Source of the DNA: Euryarchaeota archaeon UBA242
Lineage (GTDB): Archaea; Thermoplasmatota; Poseidoniia; Poseidoniales; Poseidoniaceae
Reading direction: 5' to 3'
Assembly (NCBI GenBank): GCA_002499015.1
Contig: DAJY01000064.1
Coordinates: 1 to 36,474 of the forward strand
Length of the DNA: 36,474 nucleotides
The notes below the pieces were generated by a model, which saw nothing but the letters and a program-made list of their open reading frames with translations, had not been told where the DNA came from and did no database searches. This document shows positions 16,392 to 24,262 of this stretch, one piece after another (position 1 is the first letter of the stretch; each line of letters begins with the position of its first letter). The translations under genes were made by a program, and so were the position numbers.

Positions 16392-17249
16392 TCAGTCGCA
16401 ATATGTGTACCAATCCACATAATCTGGTAATCCTTCAATAATATCGCCATTCATGGCAATCGGAATTATTGGTAATCCTACAGGGGCGGGGCCACCGGCT
16501 CTGCGAATGCCTGCGTAATTGAATTTAGCACCATTGGAACGATTTGTATTAGAATTCATTTCCAACGCAGTAGGATCGAAACGTGAAGAGTGGCAAATAC
16601 AGAATAATTTAGTTCCACCATCATCGCCTCCACCAGGAGTCCATGTATCTTCAGTAAAAGAGTTAGAAACTAATTGCCAACCTGGAATGCAGCACAAATG
16701 GGTACATCTTGCAAAAATCATTACCAAATTTTCTGAAGGAGATAATCTTGGGTCTGCATCTGCCAAGTCATCAAAATGGCCAACATACTTTCCAGTACCA
16801 TCGTATCCTTCCATGAATTGGAATCTCGCTTTACCATTTGATAAAGGGCTTCCATAATTCTTTGAATGGTCCACATAGGTTACTACAATCGGGACTCCGT
16901 TCCAAACACCAGCAGCTCCTGATGTTCCGGTAGAACTCTTTGCTGCTTCAGCAACGAAATCTGATTTTTTCATTACTTGCTTGTGCATTGCTCCATACCA
17001 TGCTTCATCTTCACGACCCTTGGCCCAATATGTTGCAGCAAGGTCGCCACCGGTGCTATCGCTAGGCGGCAGTAATAGGGATGCGAAACCAAGAACTCCT
17101 AGAGATGCCGCCAATACGCCTGTAGCAGTATTGAATCCATAACTAAGGAATTGGCGTCTATTGATTAATGAATCTCCTACTGCTTTGGCAGAAGATTGTT
17201 CACCACTCGGTGCCGGTTTGAGGTCGTATTCGCGAGACAAAATAATCAC
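16392..17249 (-). CDS. Rieske [2Fe-2S] iron-sulfur protein with Tat-type N-terminus
   Basis: 285 residues. A twin-arginine motif, INRRQFLSYGF (Arg31-Arg32), leads into a hydrophobic segment at 42-62 that would act as Tat signal/anchor. The C-terminal domain carries both Rieske boxes: CTHLCC at 182-187 (ligands Cys182 and His184, disulfide Cys187) and CICH at 217-220 (ligands Cys217 and His220, disulfide Cys219). The cluster-binding region is followed by SSRFDP, close to the usual GS-x-F/Y. The second Cys in CTHLCC replaces the usual Gly. A GTG start is used with GGAAGGAG eight bases upstream, overlapping the stop of the small membrane gene. It would take electrons from quinol on the outer face of the membrane. 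Confidence 0.94.
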   Translation of the reverse strand: MIILSREYDLKPAPSGEQSSAKAVGDSLINRRQFLSYGFNTATGVLAASLGVLGFASLLLPPSDSTGGDLAATYWAKGREDEAWYGAMHKQVMKKSDFVAEAAKSSTGTSGAAGVWNGVPIVVTYVDHSKNYGSPLSNGKARFQFMEGYDGTGKYVGHFDDLADADPRLSPSENLVMIFARCTHLCCIPGWQLVSNSFTEDTWTPGGGDDGGTKLFCICHSSRFDPTALEMNSNTNRSNGAKFNYAGIRRAGGPAPVGLPIIPIAMNGDIIEGLPDYVDWYTYCD

Positions 17250-17689
17250 CAGTTATACTCCTTCCAATCCTTTGTATGCTCAGGTACGAACTTATTCCTA
17301 GCGTATTTGACAATAATAGTGTCGGGTAAGACATATTTGAGGTAGATTATTCCCATCAGCGTTAGGGTCGTCAGTGTCATTGCTAAATGGAATGATAATT
17401 GTTGTTGATCCCAGCCGTTGAATAGTCCATAGATTAATGAAAAAGACCAGTAGCAACTCCAGAATAATCCCCAGACGAAGAAGAACATTGCCAGATATGA
17501 TGCGCCGGAAGGGGCTAGTGTTGCACTAATTATCGAACCTGGTTCGGCAGGATTGAATACTCCATGGTCGATTGCTTTCTGCATCTGTTCTTCAGTTAGT
17601 GAAGCACTTTCCAAAGCGGCTCTAGCATCAACTATGCTGATATTTCCTTTTGCAACACCTCGCAATAGGATAGTGATTGCATCGTCCAT
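17246..17689 (-). CDS. Small two-span membrane protein of Rieske/cytochrome b operon
   Basis: About 147 residues, family not recognised. The N-terminal ~60 residues look like a helical bundle (DDAITILLRGVAKGNIS, then SLTEEQMQKAIDHG). Two membrane spans follow, SYLAMFFFVWGLFWSCYWSF and LAMTLTTLTLMGIIYLKYVL, and a basic/acidic tail (EHTKDWKEYNW). ATG 17689 is preferred because GAGGTG lies seven bases upstream; the GTG at 17692 is in frame. It overlaps the previous gene's stop and the Rieske start, so all three are probably translationally coupled. It is likely a structural subunit of the complex. Confidence 0.65.
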   Translation of the reverse strand: MDDAITILLRGVAKGNISIVDARAALESASLTEEQMQKAIDHGVFNPAEPGSIISATLAPSGASYLAMFFFVWGLFWSCYWSFSLIYGLFNGWDQQQLSFHLAMTLTTLTLMGIIYLKYVLPDTIIVKYARNKFVPEHTKDWKEYNW

Positions 17690-18504
17690 CACTGGTCACC
17701 TCTCTTCATCAACTTGTAGCGAAGTCGTAACACATTGCTGCGTCCCTTGTAGGAAGTGGAGAATCCATATCTTAGCATTAGGCCTGAGAAAATGATTACA
17801 CATATTACAGCACTAAATCCGAGTAAACCGAGCCAGTGTGCTCTTAATGGGGCTCCCATACTGTGCAAATCGACTCCATGTGAAGGGGGTTCAGGTGGGC
17901 TAACGTTTCCATCACCGGCAAACAAAGTTCTCGTTCCAAGGGCGATACTATCTGCATCTCCTTCAGGGAGGGCGAATAATAATTGATTCCACTTATCGTC
18001 TTCACCGGGAATTCCATCTCCTGAAACCGAGTTTCCAGTAATCCAGAAATTAACGCTACCTTCTCCTGCAGTAGGTGCGGTCCATGTCAAAATCCACGAG
18101 CGGTCATCTTGGCTTGCAGATGCGTCGGTGTGAGTGAGTGTTGTCACATCTTCTTGCCAATTTTGTAGATCGGTGCCTGCGAGTTCGCCTGCACTAGTGC
18201 GCATTGAAAATCCAGCGGTATAAGTCCCGCCAGCAGGTCCACCGATAAGTTGCAGGTGGAATTCATATGTGTCACCTGCGTTCCAAGCATATGGGACCTT
18301 GTCAAGAACCACTTGAATCGAATTATCTGCGGCACCATTATGGCATAAACAGCCTTGTATTGCAACATCATCAATAGTCTCTCCAGCATTGGATTGTTCC
18401 CCGCCAATGCCTGTATGGTATGATGTTACAAGGCTCGGGAGGAGCAATAGCGCGACCAGTCCTAGAAGAAGTGTAATTCTCATAGAAAAAGAGCCAACTC
18501 GCAT
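17689..18504 (-). CDS. Exported choice-of-anchor V-like protein with C-terminal membrane anchor and CXCH motif
   Basis: About 271 residues. Signal peptide MRITLLLGLVALLLLPSLVTS lies at 8-28. The mature part begins with a GCLCHNG motif (Cys52, Cys54, His55). A reelin/choice-of-anchor V-type beta domain follows, recognisable by YAWNAGDTYEFHLQL, GFSMRTSAGELAG, HTDASASQDDRSWILTWTAP and VNFWITGNSVSGDG. Many members of that family carry a CxxCH heme-c site at the equivalent N-terminal place; here the spacing is one residue shorter. A membrane helix near the C-terminus (HWLGLLGFSAVICVIIFSG) is followed by a basic tail. ATG 18504 is chosen for its AGGTG site at five bases; a longer frame reaches 18552. 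It is first in the respiratory operon. A role as electron carrier outside the membrane is possible but unproven. Confidence 0.7.
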   Translation of the reverse strand: MRVGSFSMRITLLLGLVALLLLPSLVTSYHTGIGGEQSNAGETIDDVAIQGCLCHNGAADNSIQVVLDKVPYAWNAGDTYEFHLQLIGGPAGGTYTAGFSMRTSAGELAGTDLQNWQEDVTTLTHTDASASQDDRSWILTWTAPTAGEGSVNFWITGNSVSGDGIPGEDDKWNQLLFALPEGDADSIALGTRTLFAGDGNVSPPEPPSHGVDLHSMGAPLRAHWLGLLGFSAVICVIIFSGLMLRYGFSTSYKGRSNVLRLRYKLMKRGDQ

Positions 18505-18737
18505 AGCCACACCTAAGATGTTCTTAGCGACTTGGATAGACCCCTTAAACATTGCTTGTAATTGCGATGAGCAAATGCCTCGCAGTGTTGCGTTTTGAAT
18601 ATCCGGATAATACGGGGTAATTCCGATAAAAATTTATCCCCCCGGGATTGTCAAATCTGCCATTTTTACAATATTTTTGAGTTTAGCAATCAAAGGTTTG
18701 ATTCACTGCGTACTCCTGCCCGAGATAGGTGCAACGA
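18505..18737. promoter_or_regulatory. Divergent intergenic region, respiratory operon versus TPR/ftsZ genes
   Basis: About 230 bases that must hold promoters in both directions. On the minus strand, GGATAAATTTTT at 18628-18639 resembles a BRE/TATA element for the respiratory operon, about 125 bases before its start. On the plus strand, ACAATATTTTT at about 18667-18678 could be the TATA box of the TPR/ftsZ unit. GGATAA at 18605 and TTATCC at 18634 form a loose inverted repeat. CACCT at 18510-18514 is the ribosome site of the minus gene, and AGGTG at 18727-18731 is that of the plus gene. These calls rest on pattern only. Confidence 0.4.
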
Positions 18738-19043
18738 ATGTCAAGTCATACCTTCGATAATATTTACAACTTGAGTGATGAACAATTAGAGCAACTCGAT
18801 AACGCAGAAGAGTTGATGGTGAAAAACCATCTTGGCGCTGCGGAAGAATTACTGCTCAAGATGCTAGAGGAAGAAGAAGGATGCATTCCAGTACTATCCA
18901 ATCTCGGCCACTTGTATGGACGTCACCTCTCGGAATTTGAGAATGCAATAAAGTATTATGATTTAGTTTTAGAACTAGAACCAGATAACGCATGGGCGAG
19001 AGATGCAAGAAGACGCTATCTACGTTATGTTGGGTTGGATTAA
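18738..19043 (+). CDS. Short TPR-like protein
   Basis: 101 residues, acidic and helical. It contains two to three tetratricopeptide-like helical hairpins: AEELMVKNHLGAAEELLLKM, then IPVLSNLGHLYGRHLSEFEN and AIKYYDLVLELEPDNAWARD, with the usual small-residue and E-P-x-x-A pattern at the end. TPR proteins are scaffolds for protein contacts. ATG 18738 follows AGGTG by six bases, and the in-frame GTG at 18729 lies inside that site. It precedes ftsZ by about 50 bases in the same direction, so it may share its transcript. A partner role for FtsZ is speculation. Confidence 0.7.
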   Translation: MSSHTFDNIYNLSDEQLEQLDNAEELMVKNHLGAAEELLLKMLEEEEGCIPVLSNLGHLYGRHLSEFENAIKYYDLVLELEPDNAWARDARRRYLRYVGLD

Positions 19044-19094
19044 GAAACACGCGACAGCCAAAGTTCATTGAGGTTCATTGCCACCATTAGGCCG

Positions 19095-20006
19095 ATGGAA
19101 GCCTCACAGATCCTAATTGCCGGTGTTGGTGGTTTGGGTTGTTCTTGGGCAAAAGGTGCATATGAAAAGTGCGGAAGAGGGGCTGATGTAGTTCTTATTG
19201 ACGCTGACGATTCTAGTTTAACCGGTTGTGAATCGGCTCACGTATTGCGCTTAGGACATACACTGGATTATGTAGGTTGTGCAGCGTTACCTCCTTTGGC
19301 AGAACAACGAATGAGAGGTCTTGCACCTCTTGCTAGAACGATATTAGAAGATGTTGAATTGGTTGTTTTACTAGTCGGATTGGGTGGCGGCTCTGGCACG
19401 GGGGCAGCTCATGAATTTGCCCGCCAAGCAAGACAATCGGGTGCGGTTGTATTATCGGTGGCGGCACTACCTTTCGAGATACAACAAACACGAGCAGAAA
19501 TTGCTGCTGAAGGCCTTGAACGTTTACAAAGCAATGCACATATTACAGTACAATTATCACTTGAAAGACTTGCAAGACAAGCGAGAGAAAAGGGAACAGC
19601 ATGGCAGATGGGTGCTGAATGGATTGAAGATTTAGTAGATGGTTTAGTCCGAACTCTACTACGAATGGGCTTAATCAATTTGGATTTAATGGATTTACGG
19701 GCAATTGTCGATACCGAAGGCGGAGCCACTATGCTAGTCGGTGTAGGAAGAGCAGATGAACCAGAAGAGATTTTGAAATCTGCGATGATGGCACCTTTGG
19801 CAGAATTAGATGTTAGTGGTGCTAAGGGATGTTTAATTCAAATCGAGGGTGGGCAAGGTATGACCATTGGTCAGGTTGAAACAGTTGCGAGCATGTTTAC
19901 TGCTGCACTGGATGTTGATGCCCAAGTAATTCTTGGGGCAAGAGTGAGTGATGACCTGCACGATTCGATTAGAGTCGTAACATTGCTATCTGGAATTGGT
20001 CGCTAA
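19095..20006 (+). CDS. ftsZ: FtsZ/tubulin-family GTPase lacking the C-terminal tail
   Basis: 303 residues, about the length of the bare GTPase core. ILIAGVGGLGCSWA (6-19) is the T1 nucleotide loop. GLGGGSGTGAA (95-105) contains the T4 tubulin signature GGGSGTG. GLINLDLMDLRAIV (192-205) is the T7 loop, with the catalytic Asp residues expected at 197 and 200. The sequence ends shortly after DSIRVVTLLSGIG, the position of the last core strand, so the linker and C-terminal peptide that recruit SepF/FtsA/ZipA-type partners are absent. ATG 19095 is chosen because it puts the T1 loop at the usual distance; a TTG 27 bases upstream is in frame. The stop is two bases from the stop of the convergent membrane gene. 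Cell division is the likely role, but divergence leaves other polymers possible. Confidence 0.85.
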   Translation: MEASQILIAGVGGLGCSWAKGAYEKCGRGADVVLIDADDSSLTGCESAHVLRLGHTLDYVGCAALPPLAEQRMRGLAPLARTILEDVELVVLLVGLGGGSGTGAAHEFARQARQSGAVVLSVAALPFEIQQTRAEIAAEGLERLQSNAHITVQLSLERLARQAREKGTAWQMGAEWIEDLVDGLVRTLLRMGLINLDLMDLRAIVDTEGGATMLVGVGRADEPEEILKSAMMAPLAELDVSGAKGCLIQIEGGQGMTIGQVETVASMFTAALDVDAQVILGARVSDDLHDSIRVVTLLSGIGR

Positions 20007-20008
20007 TT

Positions 20009-21502
20009 TCAGTCATCCAGTTCTATAACGTCAGAACTCCATTCAACATCATCGCTGATAGATTCTGTTTGTTTACCCCATTCAGTGGTGGAATCTTGTT
20101 GCCAACTGCCTTCCATTTCTTGCGAGTCTTCTTCAATAATTACCGCAAGGTCATCCATTTCAGTAATTTCCTCTGAAATAGCGACTATTTCTTCAACTTC
20201 ATGTGAATCAGTTTTTTCAGATAATTGTACAGATTGTGCAGCCTTTTTATCAAATACAGATTTAGTTATCCGCTTAACTTCAATGTTTTGATCTCTATTC
20301 TCCACAAGATTCGCTAATACTGAACGTTGCATCCACAATAGCGTCAATATTACCACTAAATGTCCAGCCATCATTACACTGGCTAGTTCATCGAGGACCA
20401 CAGTTAGCATAGCGACTGAACCTGCGTAAGCATATCCGAATGACAATCCCCAGGGGAGGGCATTATTTTGATTAAATAATGGGCTTTTAGATTTGATTCC
20501 GCGCGAAGTAAGCGTCCAAATCGCCATAAATACCGTGAAAATCATCAATAGTACTTCCTCGATAATCAATTGGGAATCATTTGTATTCATGCCGATATGG
20601 CGCCAGATTGTTAGCGCATGCCAGGTAATGAATGCTTGAGCCATCAAGGTCCATTTCCAGGTAAATGCGGACATTGCAACATCTCTAGATGCAGCAACTC
20701 TTGACTTCCATGACCAAGTCACAGCCAAAATATGTAATCCTAAAGTTGCAATTAGATAGGGGAAGTTAGCGATCAGTATTTTCCATGGCGCTATGTCACC
20801 TCCTTGTAATAGACGGAATATGCAGACTCCAATGAATGCGATTAGAAGCATTGCAAGGCCATGGATAATCGCTTGTGCCATCGGTTTGCCTCTTTTTTCA
20901 GACGATTGAGGATTCTTTGAAACAGAAATCGTAGAGGTCCATTTTGCAAAGGAGCGCCCTTGAACGATGCTCCAAAGAATGAATAAAAGGCCAAGAGCGA
21001 ATGCCATTCCATCCTTCAAATCGGACAATGCGCCATTGCCAAAGAATAAAAACATCAGTCCAATCATGGTCAATGCTGACATCACTAATGGGAATATGCA
21101 AATCCTAAAACTGAAAATAACTCTTTTGAACCGACCTAATTGATCATTAGGAGATTGCCCTTCATCCGAATCATTCGATTCCCTACTCGGAAGTTTAGTT
21201 AATTTCTGCACCAACTCTGTATTGGAGAAAACTGCTGTAATTGCATATCCAAAAGAAACAGAAATAAAACTCATGGCGGCGTATGTGGTCAGGCTATCAA
21301 TGCTAGCAATTATGTAAAAAGTGGTTGAGAACATCACTATTAATGCGATATGAGGCAGTGTTTGAGGTGATAAAAGTGTCTTGATAAGACCCCAAATTGA
21401 AGTTTTCTGACTAGACAATTCATCAAGAACTGAATTAACACCCTGTTCTATTTCAATTTCAGATTCAACTATGGAGGCATCAACCTCTATCTCATCTGCC
21501 AC
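20009..21502 (-). CDS. Large polytopic membrane protein with acidic cytoplasmic tails, unknown
   Basis: I do not recognise the family of this 497-residue protein. A short acidic N-terminus (IEVDASIVESEIEIEQG) precedes nine or ten hydrophobic segments between residues about 45 and 400. A charged loop at about 103-125 (SRESNDSDEGQSPNDQLG) splits them. The last ~95 residues are strongly acidic and Ser/Thr-rich with no hydrophobic stretch. The start is GTG at 21502, with no better in-frame codon before the first helix. No transporter signature or catalytic motif is visible. Its 3' end meets ftsZ with a two-base gap. Confidence 0.65.
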   Translation of the reverse strand: MADEIEVDASIVESEIEIEQGVNSVLDELSSQKTSIWGLIKTLLSPQTLPHIALIVMFSTTFYIIASIDSLTTYAAMSFISVSFGYAITAVFSNTELVQKLTKLPSRESNDSDEGQSPNDQLGRFKRVIFSFRICIFPLVMSALTMIGLMFLFFGNGALSDLKDGMAFALGLLFILWSIVQGRSFAKWTSTISVSKNPQSSEKRGKPMAQAIIHGLAMLLIAFIGVCIFRLLQGGDIAPWKILIANFPYLIATLGLHILAVTWSWKSRVAASRDVAMSAFTWKWTLMAQAFITWHALTIWRHIGMNTNDSQLIIEEVLLMIFTVFMAIWTLTSRGIKSKSPLFNQNNALPWGLSFGYAYAGSVAMLTVVLDELASVMMAGHLVVILTLLWMQRSVLANLVENRDQNIEVKRITKSVFDKKAAQSVQLSEKTDSHEVEEIVAISEEITEMDDLAVIIEEDSQEMEGSWQQDSTTEWGKQTESISDDVEWSSDVIELDD

Positions 21503-21590
21503 ATTGCTAGGGAATCAGTCCTATATTTTCAGTGTATGGCAAGAATAATCATATGAAATCTAATTGAAGGAGTGCATTCTGGCATGATAC

Positions 21591-22001
21591 ATGGCAAAGA
21601 AACTGACCAAGGCTCTGCGTGGCAAGAGGCGCTGGTTTGGAGTTGCAGTTTCGCCCGAGATGACAACGCGGAGTCAGTTACAAACAACAGTGAATAATGT
21701 ACAGCAGTTATTGGGTAGTAAAAAAGAAATAAAACTTATGGATTTTTTTAGTGGTGGCAGTGAGGGTGCTAAGTTGGCACATACTAACTTAAATGAAACT
21801 CTGCCAAAAGTTTCCTTAAATGGTAATGAAGGATTAGCAATAATTCTAGTTCCACACGAGATATCAAATGAATTTAGAGAACTGATTGAAACCGATCAAG
21901 GTTATGCTGAATACTCCATGATTAGCCTTAGTATGAGTGGGAAAATACGTCTGATTAGAGAAAGATTGAATTTACCTAAGCCAATTAGAGAACGTAGATG
22001 A
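21591..22001 (+). CDS. Possible RNase P protein subunit Pop5/Rnp2-like
   Basis: 136 basic residues. The layout resembles archaeal Pop5/Rpp14. An N-terminal KRRWFGVAVSPEMTTRSQL segment corresponds to the RYI.F.V......E L start of the family. A central helix follows, then a strand-helix GLAIILVPHEISNEFRELI similar to the R.IV....Y.DEV..L element. The C-terminal SMISLSMSGKIRLIRERL is close to the V..VSGTIR..... motif. The residues between 48 and 70 are atypical. If correct, it would help RNase P process the 5' ends of tRNAs such as the one at 24258. The assignment is tentative. ATG is used; AAGGAGTG lies about 20 bases upstream, so the ribosome site is not well placed. Confidence 0.45.
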   Translation: MAKKLTKALRGKRRWFGVAVSPEMTTRSQLQTTVNNVQQLLGSKKEIKLMDFFSGGSEGAKLAHTNLNETLPKVSLNGNEGLAIILVPHEISNEFRELIETDQGYAEYSMISLSMSGKIRLIRERLNLPKPIRERR

Positions 22002-22029
22002 TTTCAATCAGCCCTGTATCACTATCTTC

Positions 22030-22560
22030 ATGATGGCAATGCCGGTGGCATGCAATATGTCCGGCGGCGGTACAGCACCAGCAATGAAGATGAGTGATGT
22101 ATTCATACTGGTCTCGATTTCAATATTAGTTGGTTCATTAATTATGCATTCTTGGCCTAATCCAGAATATCTTAGCAACGATATTTCCCATTCCAAGAAT
22201 ATCTCTCTCAGCGAAGGTGATGAAATAAATATGCAATTCAGTGCATCTAATGCAACAACCGTAACAATTCGTATAGAAGGAGAGGTTGTAGAAGAAATTG
22301 TAATGGCTGAGGGTTCTGAAGGGAAATTTGTTTTCGAGGCGGGAACTAGTAAGGACTACAACCTCGTCATTTCTGTTAATGGGGAAGATAATACTAGCAC
22401 TACCGAAGTATTCATTTCAATCGATAGGCAAAGTATGTTGGATAAGATAGTATATCCACTAGGAGTTTTACTGCTGGTTTTTGGTTTGTATAAGCGTAAA
22501 GAAGAGAAGGAGTTAGAAAGTTCCAAAGAGGAAATAATTGATGCAGAAATAGATGTTTAA
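22030..22560 (+). CDS. Small membrane-anchored protein with external beta domain
   Basis: Up to 176 residues, family unknown. In-frame ATGs at 22057 and 22084 are alternative starts; the latter would begin just before the first membrane helix (VFILVSISILVGSLIMHSW). A ~90-residue polar region follows, with alternating strands (TTVTIRIEGEVVEEIVMAEG, DYNLVISVNGEDN) and N-x-S/T sites. A second helix (IVYPLGVLLLVFGLY) leads into a highly charged cytoplasmic tail (KRKEEKELESSKEEIIDAE). The topology suggests a hairpin with an external beta-sandwich. It converges on the methyltransferase-biotin ligase gene with a ten-base gap. Confidence 0.6.
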   Translation: MMAMPVACNMSGGGTAPAMKMSDVFILVSISILVGSLIMHSWPNPEYLSNDISHSKNISLSEGDEINMQFSASNATTVTIRIEGEVVEEIVMAEGSEGKFVFEAGTSKDYNLVISVNGEDNTSTTEVFISIDRQSMLDKIVYPLGVLLLVFGLYKRKEEKELESSKEEIIDAEIDV

Positions 22561-22570
22561 TTCTTCTAAA

Positions 22571-24061
22571 TCAATTATATTTAGGCCAACTTAAATCTTC
22601 ACCTTCGTCTAGATTCAATAGTTCACCAGAAGTAGTTTTAACTTGTAGATGACCCTTTTCATCCAATCCAATAACTTCGCAAACATCAGTTCTATAGATT
22701 GGATTGCCCAATGAAATCACAGTGCTCTTAATTTCTTCTAAAGTGATTTTAAGAAGTTTGGCAGAGGAATAATTGGGGATGTTAATCCTTTGTTCGAGCA
22801 GTGAGGATAAAGCCGCACTAATCACCGATGAAAATTGGCTGAAATTAATATCTAAATTTAAACTTTGATTTAGTGTTGCGATCTTAAAATCTTGCTTTTC
22901 TAGGTGTTGTGCAGAAAAAATATTAGCCCCTATTCCAAGAACCAACCTTATTTCGGATGCAATGCTTCTCCCTTCAAGCAAAACACCAGCGACTTTGGCC
23001 CATTCTGCAGAATCATTCTCTAATAGGATGTCATTTGGCCATTTGAGTCTAATTCGTTCATGGCACTCACTGCTTGAAATTGCTCTTATGGTATCAACAA
23101 CTGCAAGGCCACCAACTAGCTGTAGGTCGGAGTGAACCAGTTCACCTTTTCCATCGTGGACAATCCAAGAACCTGCAAATGAATTCGTCTCGCTAGTCCA
23201 AGTTCGTCCTCGCCTCCCTTTCCCTTCAAGTTGCTTTTTTGCCTGAATGGAGGCGCCAATTCTACCCCCACTATCGAGCAACATTTTGTTTGTTGAATCC
23301 ACTTCATCAAGTATGCTAACTGGGCAATTTGAGAATGGCTGCCAAATTGCATATACGGTCAATTCCTCACCATCTTCGAATCGCTTGCTCGAAAATTCAC
23401 GACATGACAGGCCATTTTGAAGGCAGATTCTTTTCGTATCTTTGCCTCTTTGATTATTTGAAACTAAAATGAGGGCCATTCCAGTAGTGGTCATCAATTT
23501 TCCAGTGGATATCATTTTTACTAGTCGTGAAACAAGTCCAATTGAGTCGGTGTCTAGTAATGCGGCTTCTTCAAATGGTCCAAGTACATCATCTTCTGAA
23601 CTTGGCAATCCAAGATATGGTAAATTCCATATGATTAATTCATGCAGTTCTTGGCCAGACCACTGATTAATTTCACCGTCTTCCTTAGGGCCAGGGCCAC
23701 CTTCTTGAATGTCAATATCAATCTCAGCAATTTCAGCAGAATGTCGGGATGCCATCACTGCAAATGGGTTGATGTCGCAAGCCTTTACCTTCCATCCTTG
23801 GCGAGCGGCTAATAGGGACAGTGCTCCACTGCCGCAACCGATTTCAAGACATCTTTTTCCACGCCCAGCACCGATCCTAACAATCGCATTAGCAAGAAGG
23901 TCAGTATCTTCTCTAGGAGGGTAAACCGTTGGGGGAATAATGAGTGTGAAAGATTCTCCTTTTGGGGCTTGCCAAATAACCGATTTTATTGGTCGCTTCA
24001 AACGGTCGATTTCTTGCTCGGCGCTAGTAAAATCAAAGGGTCTCTCGTCCGCCATAACCAT
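22571..24061 (-). CDS. Fusion of HemK-like methyltransferase and biotin-protein ligase
   Basis: About 496 residues from ATG 24061 (or 24055). A longer frame runs to a TTG at 24112 but is less likely. The N-terminal half is a class I methyltransferase: VYPPREDTDLLA, the SAM-binding LEIGCGSGALSLLA at 72-85, ACDINPFAV at 94-102 and NLPY at 146-149. These match HemK2/PrmC-type Gln-methyltransferases, with NPPY changed to NLPY. The C-terminal half, from about residue 248, is a biotin-protein ligase: DEVDSTNKM, GKGRRGRTWTS (the biotinyl-AMP loop), RLKWPNDILL, KVAGVLLEG with the catalytic-site Lys, and a BPL-C domain (GNPIYRTDVCEVIGLDEKG). No DNA-binding domain is present. It probably biotinylates the carrier at 3659-4069 and methylates a separate target such as release factor aRF1. 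The fusion is unusual. Confidence 0.85.
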   Translation of the reverse strand: MVMADERPFDFTSAEQEIDRLKRPIKSVIWQAPKGESFTLIIPPTVYPPREDTDLLANAIVRIGAGRGKRCLEIGCGSGALSLLAARQGWKVKACDINPFAVMASRHSAEIAEIDIDIQEGGPGPKEDGEINQWSGQELHELIIWNLPYLGLPSSEDDVLGPFEEAALLDTDSIGLVSRLVKMISTGKLMTTTGMALILVSNNQRGKDTKRICLQNGLSCREFSSKRFEDGEELTVYAIWQPFSNCPVSILDEVDSTNKMLLDSGGRIGASIQAKKQLEGKGRRGRTWTSETNSFAGSWIVHDGKGELVHSDLQLVGGLAVVDTIRAISSSECHERIRLKWPNDILLENDSAEWAKVAGVLLEGRSIASEIRLVLGIGANIFSAQHLEKQDFKIATLNQSLNLDINFSQFSSVISAALSSLLEQRINIPNYSSAKLLKITLEEIKSTVISLGNPIYRTDVCEVIGLDEKGHLQVKTTSGELLNLDEGEDLSWPKYN

Positions 24062-24210
24062 CCCGAAGAGGTCATATGACGAAGCCTTTATGGCTGTTAA
24101 CTTGTAACGCAAATCACGCCCAGTGGCTCAAATGGTGATATTCGCCCAACGCAAAGCCACTTCTGGGGGCGAGCTTCGCGCTGCGAGGCACTATTCTCCC
24201 ATTCCGCAAG

Positions 24211-24216
24211 TTATAA
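24211..24216 (+). promoter_or_regulatory. Probable TATA box of tRNA-Lys/RNA polymerase unit
   Basis: TTATAA lies 47 bases upstream of the mature tRNA 5' end, in an otherwise GC-richer leader. With the usual 25-27-base distance, transcription would begin near 24238-24242, giving a short pre-tRNA leader. Confidence 0.45.
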
Positions 24217-24232
24217 GAAGAGTCTGCAAGTC

Positions 24233-24262
24233 GGCCCAAAAGCCCAAGTTGCACTTTGGGCC
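24233..24262 (+). repeat. Inverted repeat overlapping the tRNA 5' end
   Basis: GGCCCAAA (24233-24240) is the exact reverse complement of TTTGGGCC (24255-24262), with a 14-base loop. The right arm includes the first five bases of the tRNA acceptor stem. An RNA starting upstream of 24233 could fold this hairpin instead of the tRNA acceptor stem. Confidence 0.6.

Noticed and set aside
18605..18639. GGATAA...TTATCC inverted repeat as an operator
   Set aside because: The arms are only six bases with a 23-base spacer and overlap a TATA-like element, so chance is a sufficient explanation.
20007..20008. Terminator between ftsZ and the convergent membrane gene
   Set aside because: Only two bases separate the stops, and no hairpin or T-run specific to either transcript could be recognised.
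24062..24112. TTG start of the methyltransferase-biotin ligase
   Set aside because: The 17 extra residues have no family counterpart, and ATGs follow at 24061 and 24055. The stretch more likely holds the promoter.
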